The notes beneath the pieces are model-generated. The model saw only the letters and a program-made list of their open reading frames with translations. It was not told where the DNA came from and did no database searches. Both the position numbers and the translations under genes were made by a program. From positions 124,001-188,000 of the forward strand of contig NC_009044.1 in the NCBI RefSeq assembly GCF_000209165.1: DNA of 64,000 nucleotides, read 5' to 3'. Positions 10,538 to 21,005 of this stretch are shown here, piece by piece. This stretch comes from Scheffersomyces stipitis CBS 6054 (lineage: Eukaryota > Ascomycota > Pichiomycetes > Serinales > Debaryomycetaceae). The stretch's first letter is position 1. The number at the start of each line of letters is the position of its first letter.

Positions 10538-10545
10538 TGACGTCA
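10538..10545. promoter_or_regulatory. CRE (TGACGTCA) overlapping a CACGTG E-box, NHA1 promoter
   Basis: TGACGTCA at 10538-10545 overlaps CACGTG at 10534-10539, about 235 bases upstream of the NHA1 start codon. CRE sites bind Sko1/Atf-type bZIP factors, which in yeast act in the Hog1 osmotic response. A role in salt control of NHA1 is an inference. Confidence 0.5.
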
Positions 10546-11370
10546 ATTTCAGTCGTTCTTGTTGTGGACTTTCTAGGAAAAGAGCTGTTTACTCTAGGAA
10601 CAGTGTCTTTTCGGCAGGTGGATTCTGCTGACCTTCTGGTTGTGGCCGAATGGCCCAACGCGACACATGGTTCGGTCCACAGTAGGCTCTGGCTACATGT
10701 ACGAAAACCTTCGGTATTGTTCTCCGTCCCACTATATGCACAGTCAATTCCCATTAGACCCCCCATACAGGCCACAGAGCAATATTTTTTCTGATTAGTT
10801 GCATATCTTCAACTGATAAAGGTTTATTAGCAGCCTCAATATTAATTGGAATCTTCGTTATCAGACTAATAAAGATTTCCAACACAAAACTCACAAGCTT
10901 CAAACCTATCCTATTCGCGAAAGCTACCTGATTCTACGTGAAAATCTGCTTTATTCCAGCCCATCGTGTCGACCAAGACTTTTCGTCCAGACTGTATTGT
11001 ACTCAGCGCTGGTTCTTGGCAGATCCGTAGAGCCAGAGTGTACCATCTTTGAGCCGTAGAACCCCTCCTCGAGGCAATACTAATTTATTTGTTTCAAACT
11101 CCTGTAATTGAACGAAAGATAAGAGTCTGAATTGGCGAAGCGAACCTTGTTGTGATAGAGTTGTCTCGTTTCATTGTTGAAACAGTGTTAGTTATTAAAT
11201 TGTGATATTTTTCGGAGCACAAAATCTCCGCCATACCATTTTTTATTAGTACAATCTGTGAGACAACGAAATGTAATTACTTCTCTCAGCACACACATTG
11301 TCTCCGCCTTGTATATCTGCCTAAGCTGAGAAATGGATACTTTTGGACTTCACGTGTTCGTAGAAACTGT

Positions 11371-11402
11371 AAGCCAGATCAGTAACAAGCCAGATCAGTA
11401 AC
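11371..11402. repeat. 16-bp perfect tandem duplication
   Basis: The unit AAGCCAGATCAGTAAC is present twice head to tail (11371-11386 and 11387-11402). Confidence 0.9.
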
Positions 11403-12447
11403 GAGTGTTCCAGCATTGACCAAGCCACAGAAAATTCAGAACGTTTCTGGTCTAATATACGATTGGATTCAAAATCACCGGTTTAGAGCATTGAGTTAGG
11501 TTGCAATGTTGTAATATTACACAATGCTTTATAATTAAGGCTCTTAAATGTAGGAGTTTGCAACTTGGCTAGTCGATCTTGGTACACAATAACTCGGATA
11601 CCTTATCTACCAGTTCAGCACATCTTTGCTACGCGATTGGGAACTGTACACTTAAATTAGTTTAGCAGTACACACAGAAGAATTGCACTTATTCGTCAAG
11701 ACTTATAACATCACAAGTGTGATTCGCCTGAGCAAATAGAGATCAAAACCATTTACTTCTCCTATGTTTAATGGTTGTTAATGAACGCTGAAAAAGTCGG
11801 ACTCCGGCAATATGAATCAATGTGAATTGCCAGTAAACTTTTAGGCAAATTACAGGGCCACGAGCTCCAACAATCAGGAAGTAGTAACAATAAATAATCT
11901 AATAAGCATTAATTTTTGATATACAAGAGTCACTTTGGAACAACAGGATGATACATTCTACCATTGTGTGGAAGCTTCTCCCTGAAGCTAGGAAGAATGA
12001 GCTCGGTCTTTTTGGAACTCTTCAACATTGTGATCCTGTTTGCATGGCTTCTTTTTAGGAAAGCCAGCTTCATGTTATGGCTGCCATTTTGGAGGTAATT
12101 TCTGTGATCAGCGAAACAAACTGGTGGGGCTGAACTCAATTTGTGCAAGAAGTATCAACTTAGAACATACGAACTAGGAAGAATAGGCACCCAGGAAAGA
12201 TAAGAAAGCAAGAACAACCCCAAAAACGACAGTTAAAGGTCAGCATACTCCTCTAAGGCAAAGTGTCAAAACATACACACTTAGATACCATTAATATACC
12301 TATCTTTGCCCTTATTTTCCTAGATACTGTTCTTCACCTGTTTTTTCGCAACCATTCATACATAGAAAATACAACAAATATAAACGCGCGTAATTTTTCA
12401 AATCTGGAATCCTATTTTTCATCCGTATTTCTCATACTCCACTAGAA

Positions 12448-14019
12448 ATGCTGCTATTTGTCTCTTCTCAAGATGATGAACATAGCTACAATGCCCGAAT
12501 AGGATCACAGGCTCTTCCACAGTTGAGGTACTCGTTTTCTGGCTCCACTAATCAGATTAACCATCTAGCAGATATATTTTCTGCAATCAACTCCATCAAC
12601 CACCAGGCACTAATGATCATAAAACCTACGGGAATTCGGATATATGCTGAACATAACCACGTACTGAACGTGTTAGTCACTATAGAGCCCTCTCTTTTCA
12701 CCCAGTTCAACTTCCTTCTCCATGACTCTTCCACAGGATCATCTCAGACAATTTCTCCTGGAATTACCGAGACAGAAGAACAGGGTAATGTAGCAGAACT
12801 CCGGCTTGGTGTAGATATATCGCTTATAGGCGACTCGTTTGCCTCCGTGGCTTCTAGTTTGGGTAGCTCCAAAAGTAAACAGAAGAGTCTGACCGCTGCA
12901 ACGGGTGTTTCTGCTGTTCCTGGCAACCCCATTCCAGACTCGGTCACTTGCTACATCACTTACGAAGGTGAAGGATATCCTCTTGTAATTGAATTTGAAG
13001 ACAATCTAATGAGCGAAAAGCTAGAGTTTCTCACCTTCTACACCGATTTGGTATACCCATACGATGACGAAGGTGAAGACGGAGATCAGGATCATTTGGT
13101 AGTGAACCACAACGATATCCAGTTTGAACTCATGCTCCGTAGTGACGTCTTTGCCAACCTTCTCCAAGATCTCCAGCAGATTAGCACCCTCGACTTGTAC
13201 ATATATCTCTCAAATGAGAAGCGAACTCTTGGTAATTTGTCATCAAGACAATCTCGCCAACGAGGAGGCCCTGTTTTCTTAGACAACCAGCTCAACTTCA
13301 TATCAAAAGGTCCCATTGGCCACCTGAAACTTATCTATCCCAACGAGAAGACGATTCTCGAGAAGTTGCTTATTTTCTCGCAAAACAGTGACTCCGAAGG
13401 AGATAACATCCCTGTAAATACCTCGCTCATCTCGTGCTACAATTTTGCTACCTTCATTAGAATCTTTCGTGCCGTCAAGATGTCGTCTAAATGTAAGATT
13501 CTTAAGGATTTCAATGGTGTTCTTTCAATCCAGGTGCTCTGTAAAAACCCCTACTTGCCCAATTATGCTGGTACGCTCATCAACTTCAACATGTTGGAAG
13601 TATCTACTGTAGTTAACGAGATGTACGAAGAAAATGGCAATAGCGGAATCAACATCAACAACCTCTTTGACGACGAAAGCTACGAATATATAAAGAACTA
13701 CAATTCGTCCAAAAATATCCAGCGAGACATTCTCAATGATGCAAATACCATACAAGAGTACCAACCACTAGCTGAAGAACCACTAGTAGATACAAACCCG
13801 AAACTATCATATGCCATGTTGCGGAGTGAGAATCCAGGAGAAATTGCAAACACTGACGAGAATATTCAAATTAATGAGACCATCTACGAGGCTCACCAAG
13901 CTGCTAACAGCGCTTCAATCAGAAAGAAGAGAAAGACTACAAATAATGGACAAGTCGACGACGATGGTTCAAATATCAAAAATGTGGGTGGAGCTGTCGA
14001 AGTACCGCTTTTCCTATGA
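12448..14019 (+). CDS. RAD17: DNA-damage checkpoint clamp subunit Rad17 (Rad1 of the 9-1-1 complex)
   Basis: The 523-aa protein matches the yeast Rad17/human Rad1 subunit of the PCNA-like 9-1-1 clamp. The clamp is loaded at single-strand/double-strand junctions and activates Mec1. Conserved stretches include Glu-Gly-Tyr-Pro-Leu-Val-Ile-Glu-Phe-Glu-Asp near residue 175 and the domain-2 region around residues 330-350. The C-terminus is rich in basic and Asn residues and ends in Val-Pro-Leu-Phe-Leu, similar to the hydrophobic end of the yeast protein. It is longer than S. cerevisiae Rad17 (about 400 aa), mainly through acidic and Ser/Thr-rich insertions near residues 105-160. The second codon is CTG, read as Ser if the organism is CTG-clade. 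The gene converges with VMA6, with about 118 bases between them. Confidence 0.85.
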   Translation: MLLFVSSQDDEHSYNARIGSQALPQLRYSFSGSTNQINHLADIFSAINSINHQALMIIKPTGIRIYAEHNHVLNVLVTIEPSLFTQFNFLLHDSSTGSSQTISPGITETEEQGNVAELRLGVDISLIGDSFASVASSLGSSKSKQKSLTAATGVSAVPGNPIPDSVTCYITYEGEGYPLVIEFEDNLMSEKLEFLTFYTDLVYPYDDEGEDGDQDHLVVNHNDIQFELMLRSDVFANLLQDLQQISTLDLYIYLSNEKRTLGNLSSRQSRQRGGPVFLDNQLNFISKGPIGHLKLIYPNEKTILEKLLIFSQNSDSEGDNIPVNTSLISCYNFATFIRIFRAVKMSSKCKILKDFNGVLSIQVLCKNPYLPNYAGTLINFNMLEVSTVVNEMYEENGNSGININNLFDDESYEYIKNYNSSKNIQRDILNDANTIQEYQPLAEEPLVDTNPKLSYAMLRSENPGEIANTDENIQINETIYEAHQAANSASIRKKRKTTNNGQVDDDGSNIKNVGGAVEVPLFL

Positions 14020-14137
14020 AGTCAATGGTTTTGATCTAATGAAGAACTAAATATCGATAAACGTATAGAATGAAATGAAGGCTAAGCTTATAAACTATTA
14101 GTATAAGCTAGATACAGTAGACTAGTACAGACTAATA

Positions 14138-15193
14138 CTAGTAGACAGAAATGTAGTTGTCGATTCTGTTCTTCTGGTTCTGGGCAATACACTCGGCGAT
14201 CCAGGTGACGTTTCTGATTTCCTGTTCTTTGGATCTCAACCATGCCCAAACTGTTGACAATGTGAATTGCTGAGTGAAAGCGTTCTTACAGTACTGCATT
14301 TCCAACAAGTAGAACCAGTCCTCCAAGTTCTTAGCTCCGGCACCTGTATCAGACGACTCGCTGAAGATGTCCTTGTACTCACCTACATTTTCGACTATAG
14401 CCTTCAACTGTTCAAAGTCGTCGACTTGCGACAACTCGCCATGGTAAGTTGGATATAATTTACCGTAGCTAGGAAACAATGAAAGTTTATCCTCGGGCGA
14501 CAAGTCCGGATTGTTCAACGAGTTGAGAGCGATGTTGATGACTCTCTTATCAGCCTCAAAGCTCAACAAACGAGCCATAATTTCGTCGTCAGGGTTGCTG
14601 AACTCCGTGCCTACAAATTCAACAAACGCCTCTAAGTAGTTTTTGTACAATCTGTTTCTAATGATTTCGATGTTCAAATCGTCCAAATCGTCCACAGTCA
14701 AACAGTTCTTGAAAAAAGGAGCCAAAGGGGTATCGATTAAAACAGTGCTGTACAAACTCTCGATGTCGGTAGCAATCGAAAGTGTGGGCAAAGTGTCAAA
14801 CCACCCCAAAGGATGGCATTTCAGCAAGATTTCTGATCTGTCTCTCTCGTGTAAAGTCCCCGTGATCATCAACGAGACATTGTCTATCATATAGCCATAG
14901 CTGATAAAGTCAAGAAACTTGGTAAGCTTGCCCGACGACTGAGTCTTCAAATACTGAAATTGCTGGTACAACTTCTTCAGCAAGTTGTCCTGGATAATAC
15001 TCGTCAGCAAAGGACCCGATTGCTGAGCTAAGAAGTTGCCGTAGTCTGTGGCAGACAATTGTAATTTCAAATCTTCCAAGTTGTCACACTGGGTCAAATT
15101 CACATATTGGTTCGAAGTAAGAAGCCCACTCTTGTAACCTCTGACCACACCTTCGACGTAGCCGTAGTTAACGTTGAAAAAGAGCCCCTCCAT
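14138..15193 (-). CDS. VMA6: V-type H+-ATPase subunit d
   Basis: The 351-aa protein is the V0 subunit d, which links the membrane ring to the central stalk of the vacuolar proton pump. It opens with Met-Glu-Gly-Leu-Phe-Phe-Asn-Val-Asn-Tyr-Gly-Tyr, the family N-terminus. It keeps the conserved block around His-Pro-Leu-Gly-Trp-Phe-Asp near residues 128-134. Length matches the S. cerevisiae protein (345 aa). It is soluble and has no membrane segment. It is divergent from COG8, sharing a 548-bp promoter region. Confidence 0.95.
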   Translation of the reverse strand: MEGLFFNVNYGYVEGVVRGYKSGLLTSNQYVNLTQCDNLEDLKLQLSATDYGNFLAQQSGPLLTSIIQDNLLKKLYQQFQYLKTQSSGKLTKFLDFISYGYMIDNVSLMITGTLHERDRSEILLKCHPLGWFDTLPTLSIATDIESLYSTVLIDTPLAPFFKNCLTVDDLDDLNIEIIRNRLYKNYLEAFVEFVGTEFSNPDDEIMARLLSFEADKRVINIALNSLNNPDLSPEDKLSLFPSYGKLYPTYHGELSQVDDFEQLKAIVENVGEYKDIFSESSDTGAGAKNLEDWFYLLEMQYCKNAFTQQFTLSTVWAWLRSKEQEIRNVTWIAECIAQNQKNRIDNYISVY

Positions 15194-15741
15194 TGCTGCA
15201 ATTGTTGGTGGAAGAAGACGATGCTACACCTTCATTAATATCTTCAGATATCGATAAAGGAAACGATACGAAGTCGTGCACACACCACTATCGTGTTCGA
15301 CGGCGCTACCACATATCAATTAGCAGATGATAACCCAAGTGGAATCTGTTGAATATTGACTGGATGTTGAACATCTACGGGTGACATTGATATCTGTCTT
15401 TCTAACTGTGACTAATCTTGAACTCCTCTGGAGTCTTGTTCTTGTAAGACCAGCAGTTCAGTAGTGAATACGAGTGTATGCAGTACTCATTACAACCTGT
15501 CTTAATCAAGTTGCAAAAAGAACAAGCTTCCCATATATCTGATCAGTAAAGGTAAAAACTCATATAAAGGAACATTGAGAGCAGTTAGAGCTACTTCCTA
15601 TTCTCTAATAAAGCATCAACTCCGACATAAATACATTTCAATATAATCACGTGACCAGATTATTTCCAGAGAGCCTACAGTATATGGACACACAGTTGAC
15701 ATTTCCTTCGATATTTCTATTTCTCCTACAAAGTCACCAGT
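15194..15741. promoter_or_regulatory. Divergent promoter region VMA6/COG8
   Basis: This 548-base region serves both genes. A TCACGTGA octamer lies at 15647-15654, about 90 bases upstream of the COG8 start. No other structured element is evident. Confidence 0.5.
15647..15654. promoter_or_regulatory. TCACGTGA, Cbf1-type E-box, upstream of COG8
   Basis: A perfect palindromic octamer about 90 bases before the COG8 ATG. Function is inferred from the motif. Confidence 0.5.
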
Positions 15742-17109
15742 ATGTCTTCCATTCTTCTAGAAACCCTCAAGGTAGATCTTCCTGTAGATCTACAGAAGAC
15801 TATAGACTCGGATCTGCAATTGCGTACAGAATCCGAGAAATTCCTCCAGGATCTTCTCATCAACGACCAATTGTTATCCACAGAAACATACACTACGACA
15901 ACGAATACGAGCGAATTGAGCGAAAATCATAAACGTACTTTGATTGAAGAGATTGCTGAACTTGATCTGAAGCAGCATGACATAAATCTCAAGTTGGCAG
16001 CCATCACAAATGAAAATAGAGACTTTATCATAGATATTAGCCATGATCTCAATTCGTTCAACAAGACCGTAGAAACTGATTACAATCACGAAATCGATGC
16101 CATGTTGAAAGTTTTGGACATCGAAGCTCTGAATGGCGTAGCCAGTAATCGTTTCCATGTTCTGATCAATGAGAAACTTACGGATGCGATTAAGATCAAC
16201 AATTCGATCTTGACCAATATTGATTCTGTACTTGATCTTTTAGAGTTGCCAACTTTGTGCAAGTTGTGCATTCTTCAAGGAAACTACCAGGAGTCATTAG
16301 AGATTTCCATTTTGGTCCAGGCGTTGCTCATTAGATTCCCCAAGTTGGTGATCTTCCAAAGAATGCAAGCACAGGTCGAACAGGAGTTGAAGCGTATGGT
16401 GCGGGGCTTGATCAAACTCTTGAATACAAACCTCAAACAAAACAACATCTTGAAAATTTTCCAGATCTTGAACAAGCTAGATATCTTAAGCTATGGTTCA
16501 GAAAACACCTCGTACAGTAAGTTCAGTTCGAGTAAGTCATCATCTAGAGCTATTTCCACGGCTGATAAGCAGGTCCAGAAGGACAAATTGCTAAAAATCA
16601 TCTATCTCAGTGCTCGTTTTAAATTCATCACCAGTGAAATTGCAGCCTTGAAACCATTGATAAGTTTCAACAAGCTTTCGTATTTGAAGCGGTTCATTGA
16701 AATATACAGAGAGTACATCTTCAATTCTCTATCTATCTACTTCGCTATATTCGGCATTTCGTCCAACTTGTCCAATGCAACATTGGATACTTCTCAAGAG
16801 GACAACCTACTCATCAACCAGTTCATAAGAAATCTTGCCTTACTTCTCGTGCAAAATCTAAAGAAATACCTCCCTGAAGTGTTCAGTGGTTCCACCACAG
16901 AAGGAGAAGAAACAGAAACAGAACTTGATATACAAAGCAAGAAAAACGGATTGATACTACAAATTATATATCTTTGCAAGTCGCTCTCAAAGTATAAAGT
17001 CGACTTCGAGCCCATAATATTGCATGAGTTGGTCTTCCAGCCTGATTCCCTCATTTCTGAACAAGATTGGACTACAAATATTTCCAAGGTAAGGAAGTTT
17101 AGAAGCTGA
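15742..17109 (+). CDS. COG8: Conserved oligomeric Golgi complex subunit 8 (Dor1)
   Basis: The 455-aa protein fits the Dor1/Cog8 family, a lobe-B subunit of the COG tether that captures intra-Golgi retrograde vesicles. The N-terminus is helical with heptad-like coiled coil (about residues 55-110). The characteristic block, with Leu-Glu-Leu-Pro and then Gly-Asn-Tyr-Gln-Glu-Ser-Leu-Glu-Ile, is around residues 165-190. No signal or membrane segment is present. It is shorter than S. cerevisiae Cog8 (about 600 aa). A GTAAGG lies eight codons before the stop, but no convincing branch point and acceptor would extend the reading frame, so I keep the simple frame. The gene is convergent with ULS1. Confidence 0.78.
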   Translation: MSSILLETLKVDLPVDLQKTIDSDLQLRTESEKFLQDLLINDQLLSTETYTTTTNTSELSENHKRTLIEEIAELDLKQHDINLKLAAITNENRDFIIDISHDLNSFNKTVETDYNHEIDAMLKVLDIEALNGVASNRFHVLINEKLTDAIKINNSILTNIDSVLDLLELPTLCKLCILQGNYQESLEISILVQALLIRFPKLVIFQRMQAQVEQELKRMVRGLIKLLNTNLKQNNILKIFQILNKLDILSYGSENTSYSKFSSSKSSSRAISTADKQVQKDKLLKIIYLSARFKFITSEIAALKPLISFNKLSYLKRFIEIYREYIFNSLSIYFAIFGISSNLSNATLDTSQEDNLLINQFIRNLALLLVQNLKKYLPEVFSGSTTEGEETETELDIQSKKNGLILQIIYLCKSLSKYKVDFEPIILHELVFQPDSLISEQDWTTNISKVRKFRS

Positions 17110-17240
17110 TACAATAACACTTCAGTGAATAAGATTCTCTATTGAATACAAATGAAGAAATGAAAGTAAATAATTGTATGCATGCACCCTGTAGTTGGTT
17201 ATAAGTACAAATTCTCGTAAGTCATAAACACATTTCACTG

Positions 17241-20200
17241 CTATGTCAAGCTGTTCAAGCCGAACAAGAAACCCAATTCCTTTTGGCCAAGTCTAGACAC
17301 AGACTTCATGCCCTTCTCGTCTAATGCCGCACCCACCATTTCTCGTTTCCTATCTTGCAACTCCATGATTCTACTCTCGACAGTACCGGCAATTAAGATT
17401 CTGTGAACAAATACTTCTCGTTCCTGCCCAATTCTATGAGCTCTATCCATAGCCTGCTCCTCAACATATGGGTTCCAAAACGGATCTATGATAATCACAT
17501 GAGATGCACATGTCAAAGTCAAACCTACATTACCAGCCTTTAACGACAACAACAATACCTTGACATCTTCCTGGTAGAACCTCTTGATAGTAGAATTCTT
17601 ATGGTCAATTGTCATGGATCCATCATACCTCAAGAAGTCGATCTCTTCTTTATCTAAAACCAACTTCATGATGTCAAATAAACTGGTGAACTGAGAAAAG
17701 ACTATAATTTTTTCTCCTGGGTATGACTTGAAAATCTCCCTTAATAGTTCTACACATTTGGAAATCTTGGCCGAAGGAGTCAATCCGTTGTCCCTCTTGA
17801 CCAATTGCTGAACAAGCTGCATGTTTGTAGGCGTTTTCGAAATTGCATAGTAACGAGTACAAAAGCTTGCTATCTCAGGCAACTCCATTTGATCATGATG
17901 AACAAGTTTGAATATCATATAGTCTATTAAAGTAGATTGTTTCACCTTTGTTCCGCATTCCTTACAACGAGCGACGTTAGATTCGCCACTATCATCTTCC
18001 AATTGGTCCTCAAAGAAAACTTCTTCACATGACAGACAAATCATGTGTCCGCAATTTGGAAAGATTAACGTATCTTCCAAATTGTTAACAACACTGTAGC
18101 AAATAGGACAAGTGAACATGTTATCTTCATCGTTATCGGGGGGATCGTTACTATTATCTTCATTATCGGAATCTTCAACTAAAGACTCCAAGAAGTCATT
18201 TGATTCGATTTTGGGCCCGCCAATCTCATTAGAATCATTCTTGATAATCTTCTTGGAAACTCCGCCAGAGTACGCATGATCAAGATGTTTAATTCGCGAT
18301 ATCACACTAGCATCTAACGTGGCTAGTTGTCGTAACATGAATCTCCAATCTATTATTCTTTTCTTACCCAGGTCGCTCTTCCTATCTTTAGCTTTAATCT
18401 CCCCGATTTCAACCAAATAGTTGTGGCAACATGCTTGTCTCAAACGAAGTAAAAGAGTCAAGATTCCAGAAGCCATGCCCATTCTTTTCTGTTGCAGCAT
18501 GATTTTCTTTGCTTTTTTCTTGATACCAGATTCTAAAGAATTATAGAACTCTTGTTCCTCGGTATCGAGTTCGACAAAATCAGAAATCAAATGTTTCTCC
18601 GGAAGCGACAAGATCGGCTTTCCGTCAATCAAGGTAGTCTTGGATCTCCGAAGCAAAATTGCTTTCAAAATAGCTCTCAACTTCTTCATACTTTGCGTTT
18701 TATCATAGTCATCATACTCTCTGTTTTTTGATTTCAATGGGATAGCAATATCCACGCGAAACCTCTGCTCCTCGTTATATGGCCGTATCTGTAGGAAACG
18801 AATGATGGGGTAAAGCTCTTCGACATTGTTTTGCATAGGAGTACCAGACAAGCAGAATCTATAATCTGCCCGTAAGAGAGTGACAGCTCTGGAAGCAAGA
18901 GACAACTTGTTCTTAATATTCTGAGCTTCATCTAGGATGATTCGATAAAAAAAGGCTTCCTTGGAAAAAAACGGAGAAACATAACTTCTACCTCCTTCAC
19001 CATGATGAGGTAGATAGTTGCTCTTTTTCTTATTTACTCCAGTAATCACTTCGCTGAAATGTTTTTTCCATTCTGAAGACAATGTTCCATACGAAGTCAT
19101 GATGACATCGTATTGAGCTAAGTCCTTGAAAGTAGACAATTGCTTCTTATCATTGCCATGGTAAATGGCTACTTTGACTTGAATATCAGCCTTCACCTTG
19201 GACTCGATTTCAGCATCCCACTGTCTCAACAAGGAAACCGGTGCAATGATCAAGGTCGTCTTTCTAGTAGGATCCTTTGATTTGTTAGCCATCAATAAAG
19301 CCAAAGTTTGAACTGTCTTACCAAGACCCATATCATCAGCAAGAATACCCCCCTTCGCTTTGGAATTCTCCATTCGAAGTAACCAAGTTAAACCCAACCT
19401 TTGGTGCTTCATCAAGTTGATTGAAAGCTCCTTGGGAGTAGGTTCTATTCCTTCTTCCAAATCTTCGTCTGGTTTAATGTTGTCCAATAAATTTTGAAGA
19501 TCCTTCAGATCCGAATAGATATTTGCTTGATACCCAGAAGGAATAGCAGGATGTTCTTGAAAAGATTGCCCATCATTATAAACTTGTACTGTATCTTGAA
19601 AGCCATTTGCGGCACCTTGTCGCTTCAATTCTTGTCGTATACTCCTGAGAGAACGAGTGAGCTCCTGTAACTTTCTGCTGTTGGCAATGACCAAGTTATC
19701 ACGAATACCTAAACCAACTTTTACATTACGCACTTCAAGCTCTTTTCTTTCTAGCAAATCCCGCATCTGCCCTACCAAATTTTGTGCACCTTGTGTTATT
19801 GCTAGACCTAGCTGATTCTTCAAATCTTGCACTCGCTTCAAACCTTCACTGTACATGGCGGAATAAGTAGTTCGTTGTGTTTCACAAGAGCTTAGATTAG
19901 CATATGACTTGTTGATCTCCTGTGTTAGCCTACTTTCCTTGTTCTGGAGCTCGCGGATAGCCAATTGGTTCATTGAGAAATCAGAATCAGAAAGATGCGG
20001 AACCGGAGCAGGTCTGTTATAGCCAGGAACTATGGCTATATTTCTCTCTATCTCTTCCTCTAACGGATCTCTGTGTCTATTTCTTTCAAACGAAGTCGGT
20101 TTGAAACTTCTGCTTCTGACTGCTTCCTGTTCATCTATAATCATCAAATCATCGTCCGAGTCGTCATCCTGGATTGTATTGTTTCCATTTGTAATTGTAG

Positions 20201-21005
20201 AAGTTCTATCTATAGCGTTGGCAGTTCCATTTGTATGAGTATTTGATGTATTTGATGTATTTGATGTATGATGCTGTGGCTCTGGTAGCGGGTCTTCGTC
20301 CGAACTGAGATCTATCACTTCGACTTCCTTGGGGGCTGAAAAAGAGAAGTTGCCTTCAGATTCTACATAGTCCTGAAGCATATCAAAATGCGGGCGAGTA
20401 GGAGGAGCGTAAACGACGTTATCTGGATCGCTGTCGACAGTGACAACCAGATGTGAACTTGGATTCTGGAGACTTTGGAGAAGTTGCAAATTTTCATGCA
20501 AAACTGGATGACTACGAAAATTCTGAATCTGGGGTATCTGAACTAAATTAGGGCCATTTGGGGGGTTTGGAGTCGAGTTTTCAGAATGAAGCTGGCTGCG
20601 GTGAAATGAATTGGAAACGCTGTTGTCTGTGTAGAGTGAATCTAAACGTTGTCTTTTTGCCGTTGGTTCTACTCTGCTATTCAACTGGTTTAATCTTGAA
20701 TTCGAAGCCACAGACTCAAGCTCGGATCCCGCAGTAGGCGAGTTAAGTTCTGAATCCGGAATACTGGACGCATTTGAATGGAAGGGTCCGTTGAAGAGAT
20801 CGTCGATGACGGAATAAGTATGAGCTACTTCAGCATCGTTGATACGACTGTTATTAGTGGCACTGTTGTTGCTCTGATTATTGATGGATCCGATCTCATT
20901 TCTAGGCTGTATAGTGATTTCGTTTTCACCAGGATCATTCCCGTTATCCTCATCTGAGTCAGACAAGAAAACGATCTGGTCGCTCGCTACGAAGGAGCCG
21001 TTCAT
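17241..21005 (-). CDS. ULS1: Swi2/Snf2 DNA translocase with RING finger, SUMO-linked (Uls1/Ris1 type)
   Basis: The 1254-aa protein has an N-terminal disordered third, then a Snf2 helicase domain interrupted by a RING. Motif I is Asp-Met-Gly-Leu-Gly-Lys-Thr with Lys563, and motif II is Asp-Glu-Ala-Gln at 692-695. The RING begins at Cys966-x2-Cys969, and the helicase C-lobe ends with the Gln-Ala-Met-Asp-Arg-Ala-His-Arg-Ile-Gly-Gln box. Three hydrophobic-acidic SUMO-interaction-like motifs are visible (residues 11-14, 228-233 and 287-291), each followed by acidic or Ser residues. This is the layout of S. cerevisiae Uls1, which removes or targets SUMO-conjugated proteins from DNA. There is no HIRAN domain, which argues against Rad5. 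A Thr-Ser-Asn microsatellite lies near 20240-20265. Rad16-like relatives are the main alternative. Confidence 0.85.
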   Translation of the reverse strand: MNGSFVASDQIVFLSDSDEDNGNDPGENEITIQPRNEIGSINNQSNNSATNNSRINDAEVAHTYSVIDDLFNGPFHSNASSIPDSELNSPTAGSELESVASNSRLNQLNSRVEPTAKRQRLDSLYTDNSVSNSFHRSQLHSENSTPNPPNGPNLVQIPQIQNFRSHPVLHENLQLLQSLQNPSSHLVVTVDSDPDNVVYAPPTRPHFDMLQDYVESEGNFSFSAPKEVEVIDLSSDEDPLPEPQHHTSNTSNTSNTHTNGTANAIDRTSTITNGNNTIQDDDSDDDLMIIDEQEAVRSRSFKPTSFERNRHRDPLEEEIERNIAIVPGYNRPAPVPHLSDSDFSMNQLAIRELQNKESRLTQEINKSYANLSSCETQRTTYSAMYSEGLKRVQDLKNQLGLAITQGAQNLVGQMRDLLERKELEVRNVKVGLGIRDNLVIANSRKLQELTRSLRSIRQELKRQGAANGFQDTVQVYNDGQSFQEHPAIPSGYQANIYSDLKDLQNLLDNIKPDEDLEEGIEPTPKELSINLMKHQRLGLTWLLRMENSKAKGGILADDMGLGKTVQTLALLMANKSKDPTRKTTLIIAPVSLLRQWDAEIESKVKADIQVKVAIYHGNDKKQLSTFKDLAQYDVIMTSYGTLSSEWKKHFSEVITGVNKKKSNYLPHHGEGGRSYVSPFFSKEAFFYRIILDEAQNIKNKLSLASRAVTLLRADYRFCLSGTPMQNNVEELYPIIRFLQIRPYNEEQRFRVDIAIPLKSKNREYDDYDKTQSMKKLRAILKAILLRRSKTTLIDGKPILSLPEKHLISDFVELDTEEQEFYNSLESGIKKKAKKIMLQQKRMGMASGILTLLLRLRQACCHNYLVEIGEIKAKDRKSDLGKKRIIDWRFMLRQLATLDASVISRIKHLDHAYSGGVSKKIIKNDSNEIGGPKIESNDFLESLVEDSDNEDNSNDPPDNDEDNMFTCPICYSVVNNLEDTLIFPNCGHMICLSCEEVFFEDQLEDDSGESNVARCKECGTKVKQSTLIDYMIFKLVHHDQMELPEIASFCTRYYAISKTPTNMQLVQQLVKRDNGLTPSAKISKCVELLREIFKSYPGEKIIVFSQFTSLFDIMKLVLDKEEIDFLRYDGSMTIDHKNSTIKRFYQEDVKVLLLSLKAGNVGLTLTCASHVIIIDPFWNPYVEEQAMDRAHRIGQEREVFVHRILIAGTVESRIMELQDRKREMVGAALDEKGMKSVSRLGQKELGFLFGLNSLT

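Larger units (their letters stand above)
10304..12447. other. Divergent intergenic region between NHA1 and RAD17, 2.1 kb
   Basis: This region is long for the window. It holds the NHA1 promoter on the left, a CACGTG at 11351-11356, and a perfect 16-bp tandem duplication at 11371-11402. It also holds the RAD17 promoter on the right. Open frames (for example 10510-10794 plus and 11930-12148 minus) are short, mostly lack ATG starts and show no family features. I see no RNA gene. Confidence 0.45.

Noticed and set aside
11930..12148. 72-codon minus-strand frame upstream of RAD17
   Set aside because: The start is TTG; the internal ATG leaves only 47 residues. A GTATGT lies upstream, but no branch point or second exon was found.
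17091..17150. Possible intron at the end of COG8 (GTAAGG donor)
   Set aside because: No good branch point is present, and splicing to the nearest CAG gives an immediate stop, so it would not extend the protein.
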